The notes: generated by a model from the sequence alone, not told the origin. A stretch of 64,000 nt of DNA from Acidovorax sp. FHTAMBA (GCF_038958875.1 NZ_CP152407.1:4652501-4716500); one strand, 5' to 3'. Numbered from the stretch's first letter, positions 8,833 to 19,329 are shown. Translations and numbers: made by a program.

Positions 8833-11800
8833 ATGCCCCGATCCTCGAGCCCCCAGGCCGCCACGCGCTTTGCCATTCCCCGCACGCTGGTGGTCGGATT
8901 TGTGGTGGCGGCCCTCGCCACCCTCGTCATCGCCATCGTCAATTTCCGCTCCGCTGAAACGCGCAGCGACGCCGTGCGCGCCATGGACCGCACCTCCCTG
9001 GCCATGCGGCAGCTCAATTTCTTCAACGTGGCCATCCGCGATGCCGAAAGCGGCCAGCGCGGCTACATGCTGACGGGCGACCTGGCCTACCTGCAGCCGT
9101 ACGAGCAGGCGGTCATCGCGCTCAACAAGCACCTCGGGGAGCTCAAGGCAAGCGTGGAGGACGAGCCCACCCACAAGCAGATGGTGGAGCAGCTGGACGA
9201 GCTCACGCAAATCAAGCTGCGCGAGATGAGCGACACCATCGCGCTGCGCAAGAACGGCGACGCGGTGGGCGCCATGGGGCTGGTGCATACCGGTTCTGGA
9301 AAAAGCACCATGACGCGCCTGGCCGAGCTGGCCGAAAACCTGCGCCTGCAGCAGAACCAGCAACTGGACACGCGGCGCCAGCAGTGGGCCAACGCGGCCA
9401 GCAACTCGAACCTGTATTCCACCGGCGGCTCGGGCGTGCTGCTGGTGCTGATCTGCCTGTCTGCCGCCGTCACGGCGCGCGAATACCGCAGCAAGTCCCA
9501 GCAGACGTGGATTTCGGCGGGGCTCAGCGGCCTGGGCCAGCGCATCCAGGGCGACCACCGCCTGGAAGACATCGGCCAGCTGGCGCTGGAATACCTGGCC
9601 AGCTACCTCAAGGCGCCCGTGGGGGCCGGGTATGTGGCGCACAGCGAGGGCGGCTTCTCGCTGTTCGGCGGCTACGCGCTGCCGCGCGAGCGGCTGGCCG
9701 AGAAGCTGCTGGCCGACGAAGGCCTGGTGGGGCAGGCCGCCCGCTCGCGCCAGCTGCTGCATGTGCGCAATGTGCCGCCGGGCTATCTGCCGGTGTCTTC
9801 CAGCACCGGGCAGGCCAGCCCCACCGAGCTGCTGCTGGCGCCGGCCGTGGAAAGGGGCGAGGTGTATGCCGTCATCGAGCTGGGCTTTTACCGGCCCGTG
9901 GGCGACGCCGAGCGCGCCCTGCTGGAGCGCGCCTCGGAGATGCTGGCCGTGGCCATCCGCTCGGGCATCGACCGCAACCGCCTGCAAGACCTTCTGGAAG
10001 AAACGCAGCGCCAGTCCGAAGAGTTGCAGACCCAGCAGGAGGAGCTGCGCGTCAACAACGAAGAGCTGGAGCAGCAAAGCCGCATACTGCAGGAATCGCA
10101 GGCGCAGATGGAGATCCAGCAGACCCAGCTGGAGCAGACCAACGCCAACCTGGAAACCCAGACCCAGCAGCTGGAGCACCAGCGCGAGCAGCTGCTGCGC
10201 GCCCAGAGCGCCATGACCGACAAGGCCCGCGAACTGGAACTGGCCAGCCAGTACAAGAGCGAGTTCCTGGCCAACATGAGCCACGAGCTGCGCACCCCGC
10301 TGAACTCGACCCTCATCCTGGCCAAGCTGCTGGCCGACAACAAACCCGGCAACCTCAGCGCCGACCAGGTGAAGTACGCCCAGACCATCTACGCGGCGGG
10401 CAACGACCTGCTGGCGCTGATCAACGACATCCTGGACCTGTCCAAGATCGAATCCGGGCAGGCCACGGTGGAGGTGGAACCCGTCAACATCGCCCGTGCG
10501 CTGCAATCACTGATCGACCCCCTGCGCCCGCTGGCCCAGGAAAAGGGCCTGGAGCTGACCGCCACCGTGGCGCCCGACGTTCCGGCCTCCCTGGAGACCG
10601 ACCCCTTGCGGCTGGGCCAGGTGCTCAAGAACCTGCTGTCCAACGCCCTGAAGTTCACCGAGACAGGCACCGTGACGATGCATGTGTCGCGCAACCCCGG
10701 CGACACGCTGTCGTTCGCGGTCAAGGACACCGGCATCGGCATCCCGGCCCACCAGCAGGAGCTGATTTTTGAGGCCTTCCGCCAGGCCGACGGCAGCACC
10801 CACCGCAAATACGGCGGCACGGGGCTGGGCCTGTCGATCTCGCGCGATCTGGCGCACCTGCTGGGCGGAACCCTGTCGGTGCACAGCGAGCCGGGTGCAG
10901 GCAGTGTGTTCACGCTGGTGGTGCCGCTGCGGCTGGTGCCCCGGCAGCCCGCGCAGCCCGCCGAAGCACCGGCAAGGGGGCAGACAGGTGCAAGCCCGCT
11001 GGAACGGCCCGCCACCACAGCCTTGAGTGCAGCGGCACCCATGCCGCCCGCGCCCGCCCAGGCGGCGGGCAGCGCAGGGGCGGCCATGGCCGCCATCGCT
11101 GCGTCCTCGTCGGGCCGCGCCGGGCCACGCAGCATTCTGGTGATCGAAGATGACAAGCGCTTTGCCCAGATCCTGTGCGACCTGGCCCAGGAGATGGACT
11201 TTGAATGCCATCTGGCGCACAACGCGGCCGACGGGCTGGCGTTTGCCGCCCGGAGCCTGCCCAGCGCCATCGTGCTGGACGTCAACCTGCCCGACTTCTC
11301 GGGCCTGGGCGTGCTTGACCAGCTCAAGCGCAACCCGGCCACGCGCCACATCCCGGTGCATGTGGTGTCGGTGGCCGACTACTCGCAGGAGGCCATGGGG
11401 CGCGGCGCCATCGGCTACGCCCTCAAGCCCGTGCAACGCGACGAGCTGGTGCAGGCCCTGAAACGGCTGGAAGCCAAGTTCACCCAGCGCCTGCACCGCG
11501 TGCTGGTGGTGGAAGACGATGAGCGCCAGCGCGAAAGCGTGCGCCACCTGCTGAGCAGCGAGGAAGTGGAGATCGTGGGCGCCGGCACGGCCGCGGCAGC
11601 GCTGGAGCAGCTGCGCAGCGCCACGTTCGACTGCATGGTGATGGACCTGAACCTGCCGGACCTCAGTGGCTACGAACTGCTGCAGCAGATGACCGAGCAG
11701 GACGGCGTCTCGTTTCCGCCCGTTATCGTGTACACCGGCCGCGCCCTGTCACGCGACGAAGAGCAGCAGCTGCGCAAGTTCTCCAAGTCCATCATCATCA

Positions 11801-12312
11801 AGGACGCCCGCTCGCCCGAGCGGCTGCTCGACGAGGTCACGCTCTTCCTGCACCAGGTGGAGTCCGAGCTGTCGGACGAACACCGCCAGATGCTGCAGAC
11901 CGCGCGCAGCCGCGAATCGGCGCTGGAGGGCCGCACGGTGCTGGTGGTGGAAGACGATGTGCGCAACGTGTTTGCGCTTTCCAGCATCCTGGAGCCCACG
12001 GGCATCCGGGTGGAGATTGCGCGCAACGGGCGCGAGGCGCTGGACAAGCTGGCCCGGGCCGGCAACGCGGCCAGCCCCATGATCGACCTGGTGCTGATGG
12101 ACATCATGATGCCGGAGATGGACGGCTACACCGCCATGCGCGAGATCCGCAACCGCCCCGAATGGCGGCGCCTGCCCATCATCGCGCTGACCGCCAAAGC
12201 CATGAAGGACGACCAGGAAAAATGCCTGGCCGCGGGCGCCAACGACTACATCCCCAAACCGCTCGACGTGGAAAAGCTCCTGTCGCTGGTGCGGGTGTGG
12301 ATGCCCAAGTAA
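8833..12312 (+). CDS. Hybrid sensor histidine kinase, CHASE3-GAF-HisKA-HATPase with three receivers
   Basis: This 1159-residue inner-membrane signalling hub has a membrane segment at about 16-37, a periplasmic CHASE3 domain ([21 protein letters not shown]) and a second membrane segment near 195-215. A GAF domain (about 235-380) and a long Gln/Glu-rich coiled coil (about 390-460) follow. The kinase core has phospho-acceptor His484 ([11 protein letters not shown]), an N box NALKF and a G box GGTGLGLS. An Ala/Pro linker leads to three receivers with acceptor Asp816, Asp938 and Asp1090. It heads a run of signalling genes 8833-14956 with small gaps or overlaps. The stimulus is unknown; the architecture resembles stress-type phosphorelays such as the CHASE3 multi-receiver kinases. 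Confidence 0.92.
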   Translation: MPRSSSPQAATRFAIPRTLVVGFVVAALATLVIAIVNFRSAETRSDAVRAMDRTSLAMRQLNFFNVAIRDAESGQRGYMLTGDLAYLQPYEQAVIALNKHLGELKASVEDEPTHKQMVEQLDELTQIKLREMSDTIALRKNGDAVGAMGLVHTGSGKSTMTRLAELAENLRLQQNQQLDTRRQQWANAASNSNLYSTGGSGVLLVLICLSAAVTAREYRSKSQQTWISAGLSGLGQRIQGDHRLEDIGQLALEYLASYLKAPVGAGYVAHSEGGFSLFGGYALPRERLAEKLLADEGLVGQAARSRQLLHVRNVPPGYLPVSSSTGQASPTELLLAPAVERGEVYAVIELGFYRPVGDAERALLERASEMLAVAIRSGIDRNRLQDLLEETQRQSEELQTQQEELRVNNEELEQQSRILQESQAQMEIQQTQLEQTNANLETQTQQLEHQREQLLRAQSAMTDKARELELASQYKSEFLANMSHELRTPLNSTLILAKLLADNKPGNLSADQVKYAQTIYAAGNDLLALINDILDLSKIESGQATVEVEPVNIARALQSLIDPLRPLAQEKGLELTATVAPDVPASLETDPLRLGQVLKNLLSNALKFTETGTVTMHVSRNPGDTLSFAVKDTGIGIPAHQQELIFEAFRQADGSTHRKYGGTGLGLSISRDLAHLLGGTLSVHSEPGAGSVFTLVVPLRLVPRQPAQPAEAPARGQTGASPLERPATTALSAAAPMPPAPAQAAGSAGAAMAAIAASSSGRAGPRSILVIEDDKRFAQILCDLAQEMDFECHLAHNAADGLAFAARSLPSAIVLDVNLPDFSGLGVLDQLKRNPATRHIPVHVVSVADYSQEAMGRGAIGYALKPVQRDELVQALKRLEAKFTQRLHRVLVVEDDERQRESVRHLLSSEEVEIVGAGTAAAALEQLRSATFDCMVMDLNLPDLSGYELLQQMTEQDGVSFPPVIVYTGRALSRDEEQQLRKFSKSIIIKDARSPERLLDEVTLFLHQVESELSDEHRQMLQTARSRESALEGRTVLVVEDDVRNVFALSSILEPTGIRVEIARNGREALDKLARAGNAASPMIDLVLMDIMMPEMDGYTAMREIRNRPEWRRLPIIALTAKAMKDDQEKCLAAGANDYIPKPLDVEKLLSLVRVWMPK

Positions 12313-12327
12313 CAAGCCCGCCCCGCC

Positions 12328-13164
12328 ATGCCGCACCGCAAAGCGCGTACCGCCGACATCGAGCAGCGCCTGCTGATCGACGCGATCTTTCACCGCTACC
12401 ACTACGATTTCCGGGGCTATGCCCAGGCGTCGCTCAAGCGGCGGCTGGCGTCTGCGCTGCTGCATTTCGGCTGCAAGACGCTGTCGCAACTGCAGGACCG
12501 CGTGCTACACGAGCCCACGGTATTTCCGGCGCTGCTGGAGTACCTCACCGTGCAGGTGAGTGACATGTTTCGCGACCCAAGCTACTTCAGGGCACTGCGC
12601 ACCGAAGTGGTGCCGCTGCTGCGCACCTACCCGTCGCTGCGGGTGTGGGTGGCGGGCTGCAGTGCGGGCGAAGAGGTGTATTCGCTGGCCATCCTGTTGC
12701 ACGAAGAGGGCCTGCTGGAGCGCACACTGATCTACGCCACCGACATCAATCCGCACGCACTGCGCGCGGCAGAGTCCGGTGTGTTTGACATGGCGCGGGT
12801 GGCGGCTTTCACCGAGAACCACACCCGCTCGGGCGGGCGCGGTTCGCTGTCCGACTACTACACCGCGCGCTACGGGCGGGTGGTGTTTGACAAGTCTCTG
12901 CGCGAGCACATGGTGTTCTCGGACCACAGCCTGGCCACCGACAGCGTGTTTGCAGAAATGCACCTGGTGTCGTGCCGCAACGTGCTGATCTACTTCGACC
13001 GCGACCTGCAGAACCGCGCCCTGGGGCTGTTTCGGGAGGCCCTGTGCCACCGGGGGTTTCTGGGGCTCGGCTCCAAGGAGTCGCTGCGGTTTTCCACCCA
13101 CGCCGATGCGTTTGACGACTTCGTGCTGGAAGACCGCATCTACCGCAAGAAGGCGGGCCTGTGA
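12328..13164 (+). CDS. CheR-type protein-glutamate methyltransferase
   Basis: This 278-residue SAM-dependent methyltransferase has an N-terminal all-helical CheR_N domain (about 10-65) and a CheR catalytic domain. Its SAM loop is VWVAGCSAGEEVYSLAI (about 108-124), with ATDIN near 138 and SCRNVLIYF near 212. It lies 15 bp after the hybrid kinase and overlaps the methylesterase gene by one base. No MCP, CheA or CheW lies nearby, so it probably modifies a signalling partner in this cluster rather than flagellar receptors. That role is inference. Confidence 0.9.
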   Translation: MPHRKARTADIEQRLLIDAIFHRYHYDFRGYAQASLKRRLASALLHFGCKTLSQLQDRVLHEPTVFPALLEYLTVQVSDMFRDPSYFRALRTEVVPLLRTYPSLRVWVAGCSAGEEVYSLAILLHEEGLLERTLIYATDINPHALRAAESGVFDMARVAAFTENHTRSGGRGSLSDYYTARYGRVVFDKSLREHMVFSDHSLATDSVFAEMHLVSCRNVLIYFDRDLQNRALGLFREALCHRGFLGLGSKESLRFSTHADAFDDFVLEDRIYRKKAGL

Positions 13165-13781
13165 TGCAGGGCTTCACACAGCCGCAAGCCGCTGCGCTGC
13201 GCCCCCAGGGCTACGACGCCATCGTGGTGGGTGGATCGTCGGGCGGCATTGATGCGCTGGTGCGCATCCTGCCCGCGCTGCCAGGCACCCTGAAGACCCC
13301 GGTGCTGGTGGTGATGCACCTGCCCCGCGACCGGCGCAGCCTGCTGCCCGAGATCTTCCGCCACCGGTGCGCGCTGCAGCTGCAGGAGGCGCATGACAAG
13401 GACGACATCGCGCCGGGCACCGTGTACTTTGCGCCGCCGGACTACCACCTGCTCGTCGATGCCGGCCCGCAACTGGCGCTGTCGCTGGACGCGCCGCTGC
13501 ATTACTCGCGCCCCTCCATCGACGTCCTGTTCGAATCGGCGGCTGACCAGTACGGCGAGCGCCTGGTCGGCATCTTGCTTTCAGGCGCCAATGAAGATGG
13601 TGCACGGGGCCTGGAGGCCATCGGCGCGGCCGGTGGCCTCACTGTGGTGCAGGACCCTGCCAGCGCGTCGATCCCCACCATGCCCCAGGCGGCCCTCGCG
13701 CGCCACACCGCCCACCACGTTCTGCCACCCGCGGGCATTGCCGACCTGCTGGCCCGCCTGCACGCAACGGGACTGCTGTGA
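13164..13781 (+). CDS. CheB-type methylesterase without receiver domain
   Basis: This 205-residue CheB_methylest domain stands alone. The catalytic triad is visible: Ser25/Ser26 in GGSSGG, His52 in MHLPRD and Asp145 in SGANEDGARG. There is no N-terminal receiver, so it cannot be switched directly by phosphorylation as chemotaxis CheB is. Start and stop codons overlap with both neighbours (TGATG junctions), indicating coupled translation with the CheR and the following receiver-kinase. Confidence 0.9.
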   Translation: MQGFTQPQAAALRPQGYDAIVVGGSSGGIDALVRILPALPGTLKTPVLVVMHLPRDRRSLLPEIFRHRCALQLQEAHDKDDIAPGTVYFAPPDYHLLVDAGPQLALSLDAPLHYSRPSIDVLFESAADQYGERLVGILLSGANEDGARGLEAIGAAGGLTVVQDPASASIPTMPQAALARHTAHHVLPPAGIADLLARLHATGLL

Positions 13782-14956
13782 TGCGCGCCCCACCCCACCC
13801 CCACTCCCCACCGCCCGTTCAGCCCATGCCACACACCGACCGCATCAAATGCCTGCTCGTCGATGACATTCCGGAAAACCTGATCGCACTGGAGGCTCTG
13901 CTGCAGGGCGACGGCATCGAGATCCTCAAGGCGCAATCCGGGCCCGAGGCGCTGGAGCTGTTGCTCACGCACACGGATATTGCGCTCGCCCTGCTGGACG
14001 TTCAGATGCCCGAGATGAACGGGTTCGAGCTGGCCGAGCTCATTCGCGGCAGCGAGCGCACGCGCCATATCCCGCTGATCTTCATCACAGCCGGTTCTCG
14101 CGCGCAGAACTGGCAGTTCCGGGGCTACGAAAGCGGCGCTGTGGATTTTCTGTACAAGCCCATCGACCCGCACATGCTCACGAACAAGGCCAATGTGTTC
14201 TTCGAGCTGCAGCGGCGCAAGCAGGCGCAGGCGCAGGAGCTGGAGGAGCGCACGGCGGCGCTGCGTGTCAATGAAATGTTCATGGCCGTGCTGAGCCACG
14301 ACCTGCGCACGCCGCTGATGTCCATCACGGCTGCAGCCACCGTGATCAAGCGCCAGCCCGACCCCGAAAAGGCCAGCGCCATGGCCGACCGGGTCCTGAG
14401 CAGCAGCCAGCGCATGGCCCGGATGATCGAAGACCTGCTGGACGTGACGCGCATCCGCCAGGCGGGCGGCCTGGCACTGCAGCTGGGCGCGGCAGACATG
14501 CAGGCCATCGTGCAGCGCACGCTGGACGAGGTGCAGACGGGCTTCCCCGACCGGGCCATCGAATCCACGCTGCAGGGGAACCTGGCGGGCGTGTGGGACA
14601 GCGAGCGCCTGTGCCAGGTGGTCACCAACATCGTGGGCAACGCCATGCACCATGGCAGTGCAGACCGCCCGGTGCGGGTGACCGCCGATGGCACCCGGCC
14701 CCAGGTGGTGACCGTGTCCGTGTCCAACGGTGGCACCATTGCCCCCGAACTGCTGCCGCATCTGTTCAACCCGTTTCGCGGCGGTGAACGCGCGCCCGGG
14801 CGCAATCAGGGGCTGGGGCTGGGATTGTTCATTGCCCACCAGATCGTGCGGGCGCACCGGGGAAGCATCCAGGTGCAGTCGCAGGACGGCACCACCTGCT
14901 TTTCGGTGGAATTGCCCCGCGAGTCACCACCGACCGAGAAGTGGTCGCAAACCTGA
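13781..14956 (+). CDS. Receiver-histidine kinase hybrid (REC-HisKA-HATPase)
   Basis: This soluble 391-residue protein has an N-terminal receiver (acceptor Asp73 in LLDVQMPEMNG), a short helical linker, HisKA with His173 (LSHDLRTPLMS) and an HATPase domain. The G1 box reads SNGGTI instead of DNGxGI, a variant seen in some kinases; the G2 box (GLGLGLFIAHQ) is intact. It may pass phosphate from the upstream hybrid kinase onward. Start by overlap with the methylesterase stop at 13781; an in-frame ATG at 13826 is an alternative that would drop a Pro/His-rich leader. Confidence 0.88.
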   Translation: MRAPPHPHSPPPVQPMPHTDRIKCLLVDDIPENLIALEALLQGDGIEILKAQSGPEALELLLTHTDIALALLDVQMPEMNGFELAELIRGSERTRHIPLIFITAGSRAQNWQFRGYESGAVDFLYKPIDPHMLTNKANVFFELQRRKQAQAQELEERTAALRVNEMFMAVLSHDLRTPLMSITAAATVIKRQPDPEKASAMADRVLSSSQRMARMIEDLLDVTRIRQAGGLALQLGAADMQAIVQRTLDEVQTGFPDRAIESTLQGNLAGVWDSERLCQVVTNIVGNAMHHGSADRPVRVTADGTRPQVVTVSVSNGGTIAPELLPHLFNPFRGGERAPGRNQGLGLGLFIAHQIVRAHRGSIQVQSQDGTTCFSVELPRESPPTEKWSQT

Positions 14957-14965
14957 CGGGCCGGG

Positions 14966-15340
14966 TCAGGCTCCGGCGGCGGGTGGTGCCACCGCATCGT
15001 TGATGGAGCCCAGGAGCTGCTCCAGCTCCTCCAGATCAAAAGGCTTGAGCAGGGTGCGCACGTTGGGCCCCCAGGCGGCGGGATACATCCCGAGGTCGTA
15101 GCCGGAGCACAGCACCACCCAGCGCAGGGGGTCGCCTTCCAGCAGCCTGCGGGCGAGGTCGGTGCCGGACAGGCCAGGCAGGCTCACGTCAGACACCAGC
15201 AGGTCGAAAGCTTGTTGCGCATCCAGTTCCAGGGCTTCCTCGGCGCTGGCGCACGAAACGACTTCATGGCCTTCGCCCTCCAGGAGCATGCCAATGGTTT
15301 CGCGCAGCTCCGGGTTGTCTTCCACGTACAGGATTCGCAT
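14966..15340 (-). CDS. Single-domain response regulator
   Basis: This 124-residue CheY-like receiver has acidic residues Glu7/Asp8, acceptor Asp51 (LLVSDVSLPG) and Lys in LLKPFD. It has no output domain. It is convergent with the receiver-kinase, only 9 bp away, so it is probably the diffusible or final phospho-acceptor of this signalling block. The short proline/alanine tail is not conserved in appearance. Confidence 0.88.
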   Translation of the reverse strand: MRILYVEDNPELRETIGMLLEGEGHEVVSCASAEEALELDAQQAFDLLVSDVSLPGLSGTDLARRLLEGDPLRWVVLCSGYDLGMYPAAWGPNVRTLLKPFDLEELEQLLGSINDAVAPPAAGA

Positions 15341-15447
15341 ACATCAGAAATTTCGTTGTGTCCTCCGTGCCGCCAGCCCTTCGGCTGAAAAGGGGCTGTA
15401 GCGGGCATTGCGGTGCAACTGAACCCGCATCCTGCCCGAACCCCCTA

Positions 15448-15470
15448 GCTGCCGCATGAAAAACGGCAGC
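15448..15470. promoter_or_regulatory. Hairpin in the gap between the receiver gene and dps
   Basis: A perfect 7-bp inverted repeat, GCTGCCG/CGGCAGC, with a 9-base AT-rich loop. It lies about 110 bp upstream of the receiver start and about 160 bp past the dps stop. It could be a 5'-UTR structure or an operator; nothing else recognisable is seen in 15341-15629. Confidence 0.3.
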
Positions 15471-15629
15471 GGGCAGCACGCCCAAACGCGAATGATGCTC
15501 ACAAGCACCCGTGCGCCTTGTAGGACAACATGCCCTTCGCCCGGGCAACGCCGTACCACTGCCCCTGGTGGCGCGCACCGCAGCAAGAGCCGGCTCAGCG
15601 CTGCCCTGCAGCCCCCGCCTTGCGGCGGG

Positions 15630-16133
15630 TCACTCCTCCAGCAGCGAGCGCAGCATCCACGCGGTCTGTTCGTGCACTGTGAGGCGCTGGGTCAGCAGAT
15701 CGGCGGTGGGCTCGTCGCTGGCCTTGTCGGCCAGCGGGAACAGGCTGCGCGCGGTGCGGGCCACGGCTTCATGGCCTTCCACCAGCACGCGCACCATGTC
15801 GAGCGCCTTGGGCGGCCTGGATGGCGCGTCGGGCACGGTGGCCAGCTTTCCAAACTCCGCATACGAGCCCGGTGCCACGTGGCCCAGCGAGCGGATGCGC
15901 TCGGCAATCGGGTCCACGGCGTTCCACAGCTCGGTGTACTGCGCCATGAACATGGTGTGCAGCGTGTTGAACATCGGGCCCGTCACGTTCCAGTGGAAGT
16001 TGTGCGTGGTGAGGTACAGCGTGTAGGTGTCGGCCAGCAGGCGCGACAGCCCCTGGGCAATGGCAGCGCGGTCCTTGTCGCTGATGCCGATGTTGATGGA
16101 AGGAACTGCGGGGTTTTTGGAGGCCTTGGCCAT
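15630..16133 (-). CDS. dps: Dps family DNA-binding ferritin-like protein
   Basis: This 167-residue four-helix protein forms dodecamers that oxidise and store iron with peroxide and can coat DNA. The intersubunit ferroxidase motif is visible ([10 protein letters not shown], then [14 protein letters not shown]). The basic N-terminal tail (MAKASKN) may bind DNA. It lies 60 bp downstream of oxyR on the same strand, consistent with peroxide control. A CCCGCC/GGCGGG hairpin follows the stop immediately, but without a U-tract. Confidence 0.93.
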   Translation of the reverse strand: MAKASKNPAVPSINIGISDKDRAAIAQGLSRLLADTYTLYLTTHNFHWNVTGPMFNTLHTMFMAQYTELWNAVDPIAERIRSLGHVAPGSYAEFGKLATVPDAPSRPPKALDMVRVLVEGHEAVARTARSLFPLADKASDEPTADLLTQRLTVHEQTAWMLRSLLEE

Positions 16134-16193
16134 GGTCGTGCTCCTGAAAAGAAAAGACGAAGGATGAATGTAAACCGGCCACCGCGCACTGCG

Positions 16194-17159
16194 TCAGGAC
16201 AATCGCTCGACGCCCGGCAGTTCGCAGGCATAGATGGCGTTGCGCAGCGCGGCGATGGCTTCATAGCGGGTAAAGCTGCGCCGCCAGGCCAGCACCACCC
16301 GGCGCATGGGCGGGGGGCCACCATCTTCCTCGCGGATGGGCAGGTAGCGGATGTAGGTCTCGTCGCTCTTGCGGCGGCGCGACACGGTGAGCAGCGCATC
16401 GCGCGGCACCGACAGGCGCGGCACCAGCGTCACGCCCATGCCTGCGGCCACCATGTGCTTGATGGTTTCGAGCGAAGAGCCTTCAAACGACTTGCGGATG
16501 CCCTCGGCATTGCTGGCAAAGCGCGCGAACTCGGGGCACACCTCCAGCACATGGTCGCGAAAACAGTGGCCGGCACCCAGCAGCAGCATGGTTTCACTCT
16601 TGAGCTCGGCAGCCGTCACGGATTTTTTGGCCGCCAGCGGGTGCGAGCTGGGCACCGCCGCCATGAACGGCTCGTCATACAGGGGCGCCATGGCCAGACC
16701 CGTGTCGGGAAAAGGTTCGGCCAGGATGGCGCAGTCAATCTCGCCGGTGCGCAGCATCTCCAGCAGCTTGACCGTGAAGTTCTCCTGCAGCATCAGCGGC
16801 ATCTGGGGCGAGCGGCCAATCGCCTGGCGCACCAGCTCGGGCAGCAGGTACGGGCCAATGGTGTAGATCACGCCCAGCGTGAGCGGGCCGGCCAGCGGGT
16901 CCTTGCCGCGCTTGGCGATCTCCTTGATGGCCGCTGCCTGCTCCAGCACGCTCTGCGCCTGGCGCACGATCTCTTCGCCCAGCGGCGTGACCGTGACCTC
17001 GCCCGCGCTGCGCTCGAACAGCTTCACATCCAGCTCTTCTTCCAGCTTCTTGATGGCCACCGAGAGCGTGGGTTGCGACACGTAGCAGGCGTCGGCCGCA
17101 TGGCCGAAGTGCTTCTCGCGGGCCACCGCAACGATGTACTTGAGTTCGGTGAGGGTCAT
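16194..17159 (-). CDS. oxyR: Peroxide-sensing LysR-family regulator OxyR
   Basis: This 321-residue regulator has an N-terminal LysR helix-turn-helix (residues about 18-37, FGHAADACYVSQPTLSVAIK). The redox cysteines fall at Cys199 and Cys208 (GHCFRDHVLEVC), the same numbers as the disulfide pair of E. coli OxyR. That supports peroxide sensing rather than a generic LysR role. The start is the ATG at 17159, 4 bp after the recG stop, so it is co-transcribed with recG; longer open frames run into recG and are rejected. Confidence 0.95.
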   Translation of the reverse strand: MTLTELKYIVAVAREKHFGHAADACYVSQPTLSVAIKKLEEELDVKLFERSAGEVTVTPLGEEIVRQAQSVLEQAAAIKEIAKRGKDPLAGPLTLGVIYTIGPYLLPELVRQAIGRSPQMPLMLQENFTVKLLEMLRTGEIDCAILAEPFPDTGLAMAPLYDEPFMAAVPSSHPLAAKKSVTAAELKSETMLLLGAGHCFRDHVLEVCPEFARFASNAEGIRKSFEGSSLETIKHMVAAGMGVTLVPRLSVPRDALLTVSRRRKSDETYIRYLPIREEDGGPPPMRRVVLAWRRSFTRYEAIAALRNAIYACELPGVERLS

Positions 17160-17163
17160 GGTG

Positions 17164-19329
17164 TTATGCCTTGAGATAGTCGGATTTTCCACCCAACCAG
17201 CGCGCCACGTGCTTCGCAGCCAAATCGGGGTGGCGGTCCAGCATCTGCGGGGCCAGTTCGCGCGCCCATTCGAGCAGGTGCGTGTCGGTCGCCAGGTCGG
17301 CAAACCGCAGCAGCGCGTCGCCCGACTGGCGGGCGCCCAGAAACTCGCCGGGGCCGCGGATCTCCAGGTCGCGCCGGGCGATCTCGAAGCCGTCGTTGGT
17401 TTCGGCCATGGCCTTGAGGCGCTCCTTGGCGGTTTCGCCCACGCGGCCGCTGTCGTTGGTGGCGTACAGCAGCACGCAGGCCGATGCTGCCGCGCCCCGC
17501 CCCACCCGGCCGCGCAGCTGGTGCAGCTGCGAGAGGCCAAAACGCTCGGCATGCTCGATGACCATGAGGGATGCATTGGGCACGTCCACCCCCACTTCGA
17601 TCACGGTGGTGCTGACCAGCACGCCCATCTGGCCACTGGTGAACAGCGCCATCACCGCCTTTTTTTCGGCCGTGGGCATGCGCGAGTGCAGCAGGCCGAC
17701 CATCACGCCCGGCAAGGCCTCGCTCAGGTCGGCGTGGGTAGCCGTGGCGTTACTCAGGTCCAGCGCCTCGCTCTCTTCGATCAGCGGGCACACCCAGTAC
17801 ACCTGCCGCCCGGCCTCCACCTGTGCGCCGATGCGTTCGATCACCTCGTCCTTGCGGCTGTCGGCAATGAGCTTGGTGACGATGGGGGTACGGCCGGGGG
17901 GCAGCTCGTCGATGACCGACACATCGAGGTCGGCGTAGTAGCTCATGGCCAGCGTGCGCGGGATGGGTGTGGCGCTCATCATCAGCATGTGCGGCTCTTG
18001 CCCATGGTCGGCCAGCTTCTTGCGCAAGGCCAGCCGCTGCGCCACACCAAAGCGGTGCTGCTCGTCGATGATGGCCAGCGCCAGGTTCTTGAACTGCACC
18101 TGCTCCTGGATCACGGCGTGGGTGCCCACCACCAGGGCGGCCTCGCCGCTGGCCACCAGCGCCAGCATGGCGGTGCGGTCTTTCTTCTTTTGCCCGCCCA
18201 CCAGCCAGGCCACCCTGCGGCCGCGCGCGGCCAGCAGAGGTTCGAGCCAGCCGATCATCTTGGCGAAGTGCTGCTCGGCCAGGATTTCGGTGGGGGCCAT
18301 CAGCGCGCACTGCCAGCCCGCGTCCATGGCCAGGCAGGCGGCCAGGGCAGACACCACGGTTTTGCCCGAGCCCACATCGCCCTGCAGCAGCCGGTGCATG
18401 GGCACCTGGCGGGCCAGGTCGGCGGCAATTTCTTCGCCCACGCGGCGCTGGGCGCTGGTGAGGCTGAAGGGCAGCACGGCCAGCAGTTGCTCATGCAGCG
18501 GCAAGGCACCGTCGGCGGCTTTTTGGGCGCGCAATACGGGCGCACGCAGCATGTCGCGTGCGCGGCGCGACTGCTGCTGCGACAGCTGCTGGGCCAGCAG
18601 CTCCTCGGCTTTCAGGCGCTGCCAGGCGGGGTGGCTGTGGTCCTCCAGCGTGGACAGCGCCACATCCGGCGTGGGATGGTGCAAAAATGTGAGCGCTTCG
18701 CGCAGACTGAACAAGCGCTGGAGGCCATTTTGGCCATAAATCCGGGTCACCGGCGGCTCGGCACCGGGTGGCAAGGTGTCTGACAAGTCCACCCGCGTCA
18801 GCGCGCCGACCACGGCACGGCGCAGATAGGGCTGGGGCAGGCCGGCGGTGGTGGGGTACACCGGCGTGAGCGCCGCAGGCAGCTCGCCGCCCGCCACGCG
18901 AAACGCCGGGTGCATCATCTGCCGCCCCCAGAAGCCGCCCTTGATCTCACCCCGGATGCGCAGGCGCGCGCCCACGGCCAGGGTCTTCTGGTGTGAGGGG
19001 TAGAAGCTGAAAAAGCGCAGCTCACAGCTGCCGGTGTCGTCCTCCACCTGCACCAGCAGCTGGCGGCGCGGGCGCAGCTGAATCTCGCTCGCCGTCACTG
19101 TGGCTTCGATCTGCACCATCTGCCCGTCGCGCGCGTTGGCCAGCGGGGTGATGCGGGTTTCATCCTCGTAGCGCAGGGGCAGGTGCAGGGCAAGGTCGAT
19201 GTCACGTTGGAGCCCCAGCTTTTGCAGCGCCTTGTGCGCCACCGAGGCACCACCTTTGGCTGTGGGGGCGGGTGCACCGCCCGGCGATGCCGTGGCCTTG
19301 GGGGATTTGCGGGGTGCGGCAGTGGGCAT
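17164..19329 (-). CDS. recG: ATP-dependent DNA helicase RecG
   Basis: This 721-residue helicase regresses stalled forks and branch-migrates junctions. It has an N-terminal wedge/OB domain, Walker A GDVGSGKT, the DEQH box (IIDEQHRFG), motif VSTTVIEVGVDVPNA and the C-terminal RecG-specific region (RGPGEFLGARQSGDALLRFADL). An Ala/Pro/Lys-rich tail of about 30 residues precedes the conserved region. It is first in an operon with oxyR and divergent from the HD-GYP gene. Confidence 0.96.
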   Translation of the reverse strand: MPTAAPRKSPKATASPGGAPAPTAKGGASVAHKALQKLGLQRDIDLALHLPLRYEDETRITPLANARDGQMVQIEATVTASEIQLRPRRQLLVQVEDDTGSCELRFFSFYPSHQKTLAVGARLRIRGEIKGGFWGRQMMHPAFRVAGGELPAALTPVYPTTAGLPQPYLRRAVVGALTRVDLSDTLPPGAEPPVTRIYGQNGLQRLFSLREALTFLHHPTPDVALSTLEDHSHPAWQRLKAEELLAQQLSQQQSRRARDMLRAPVLRAQKAADGALPLHEQLLAVLPFSLTSAQRRVGEEIAADLARQVPMHRLLQGDVGSGKTVVSALAACLAMDAGWQCALMAPTEILAEQHFAKMIGWLEPLLAARGRRVAWLVGGQKKKDRTAMLALVASGEAALVVGTHAVIQEQVQFKNLALAIIDEQHRFGVAQRLALRKKLADHGQEPHMLMMSATPIPRTLAMSYYADLDVSVIDELPPGRTPIVTKLIADSRKDEVIERIGAQVEAGRQVYWVCPLIEESEALDLSNATATHADLSEALPGVMVGLLHSRMPTAEKKAVMALFTSGQMGVLVSTTVIEVGVDVPNASLMVIEHAERFGLSQLHQLRGRVGRGAAASACVLLYATNDSGRVGETAKERLKAMAETNDGFEIARRDLEIRGPGEFLGARQSGDALLRFADLATDTHLLEWARELAPQMLDRHPDLAAKHVARWLGGKSDYLKA

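Noticed and set aside
8446..10506. 686-residue minus-strand frame opposite the hybrid kinase
   Set aside because: Low-complexity Gln/His/Val/Leu-rich translation with no motif; a shadow of the kinase coding sequence.
17134..18783. 549-residue plus-strand frame opposite recG
   Set aside because: No recognisable motif and a composition typical of antisense frames; recG is intact on the other strand.
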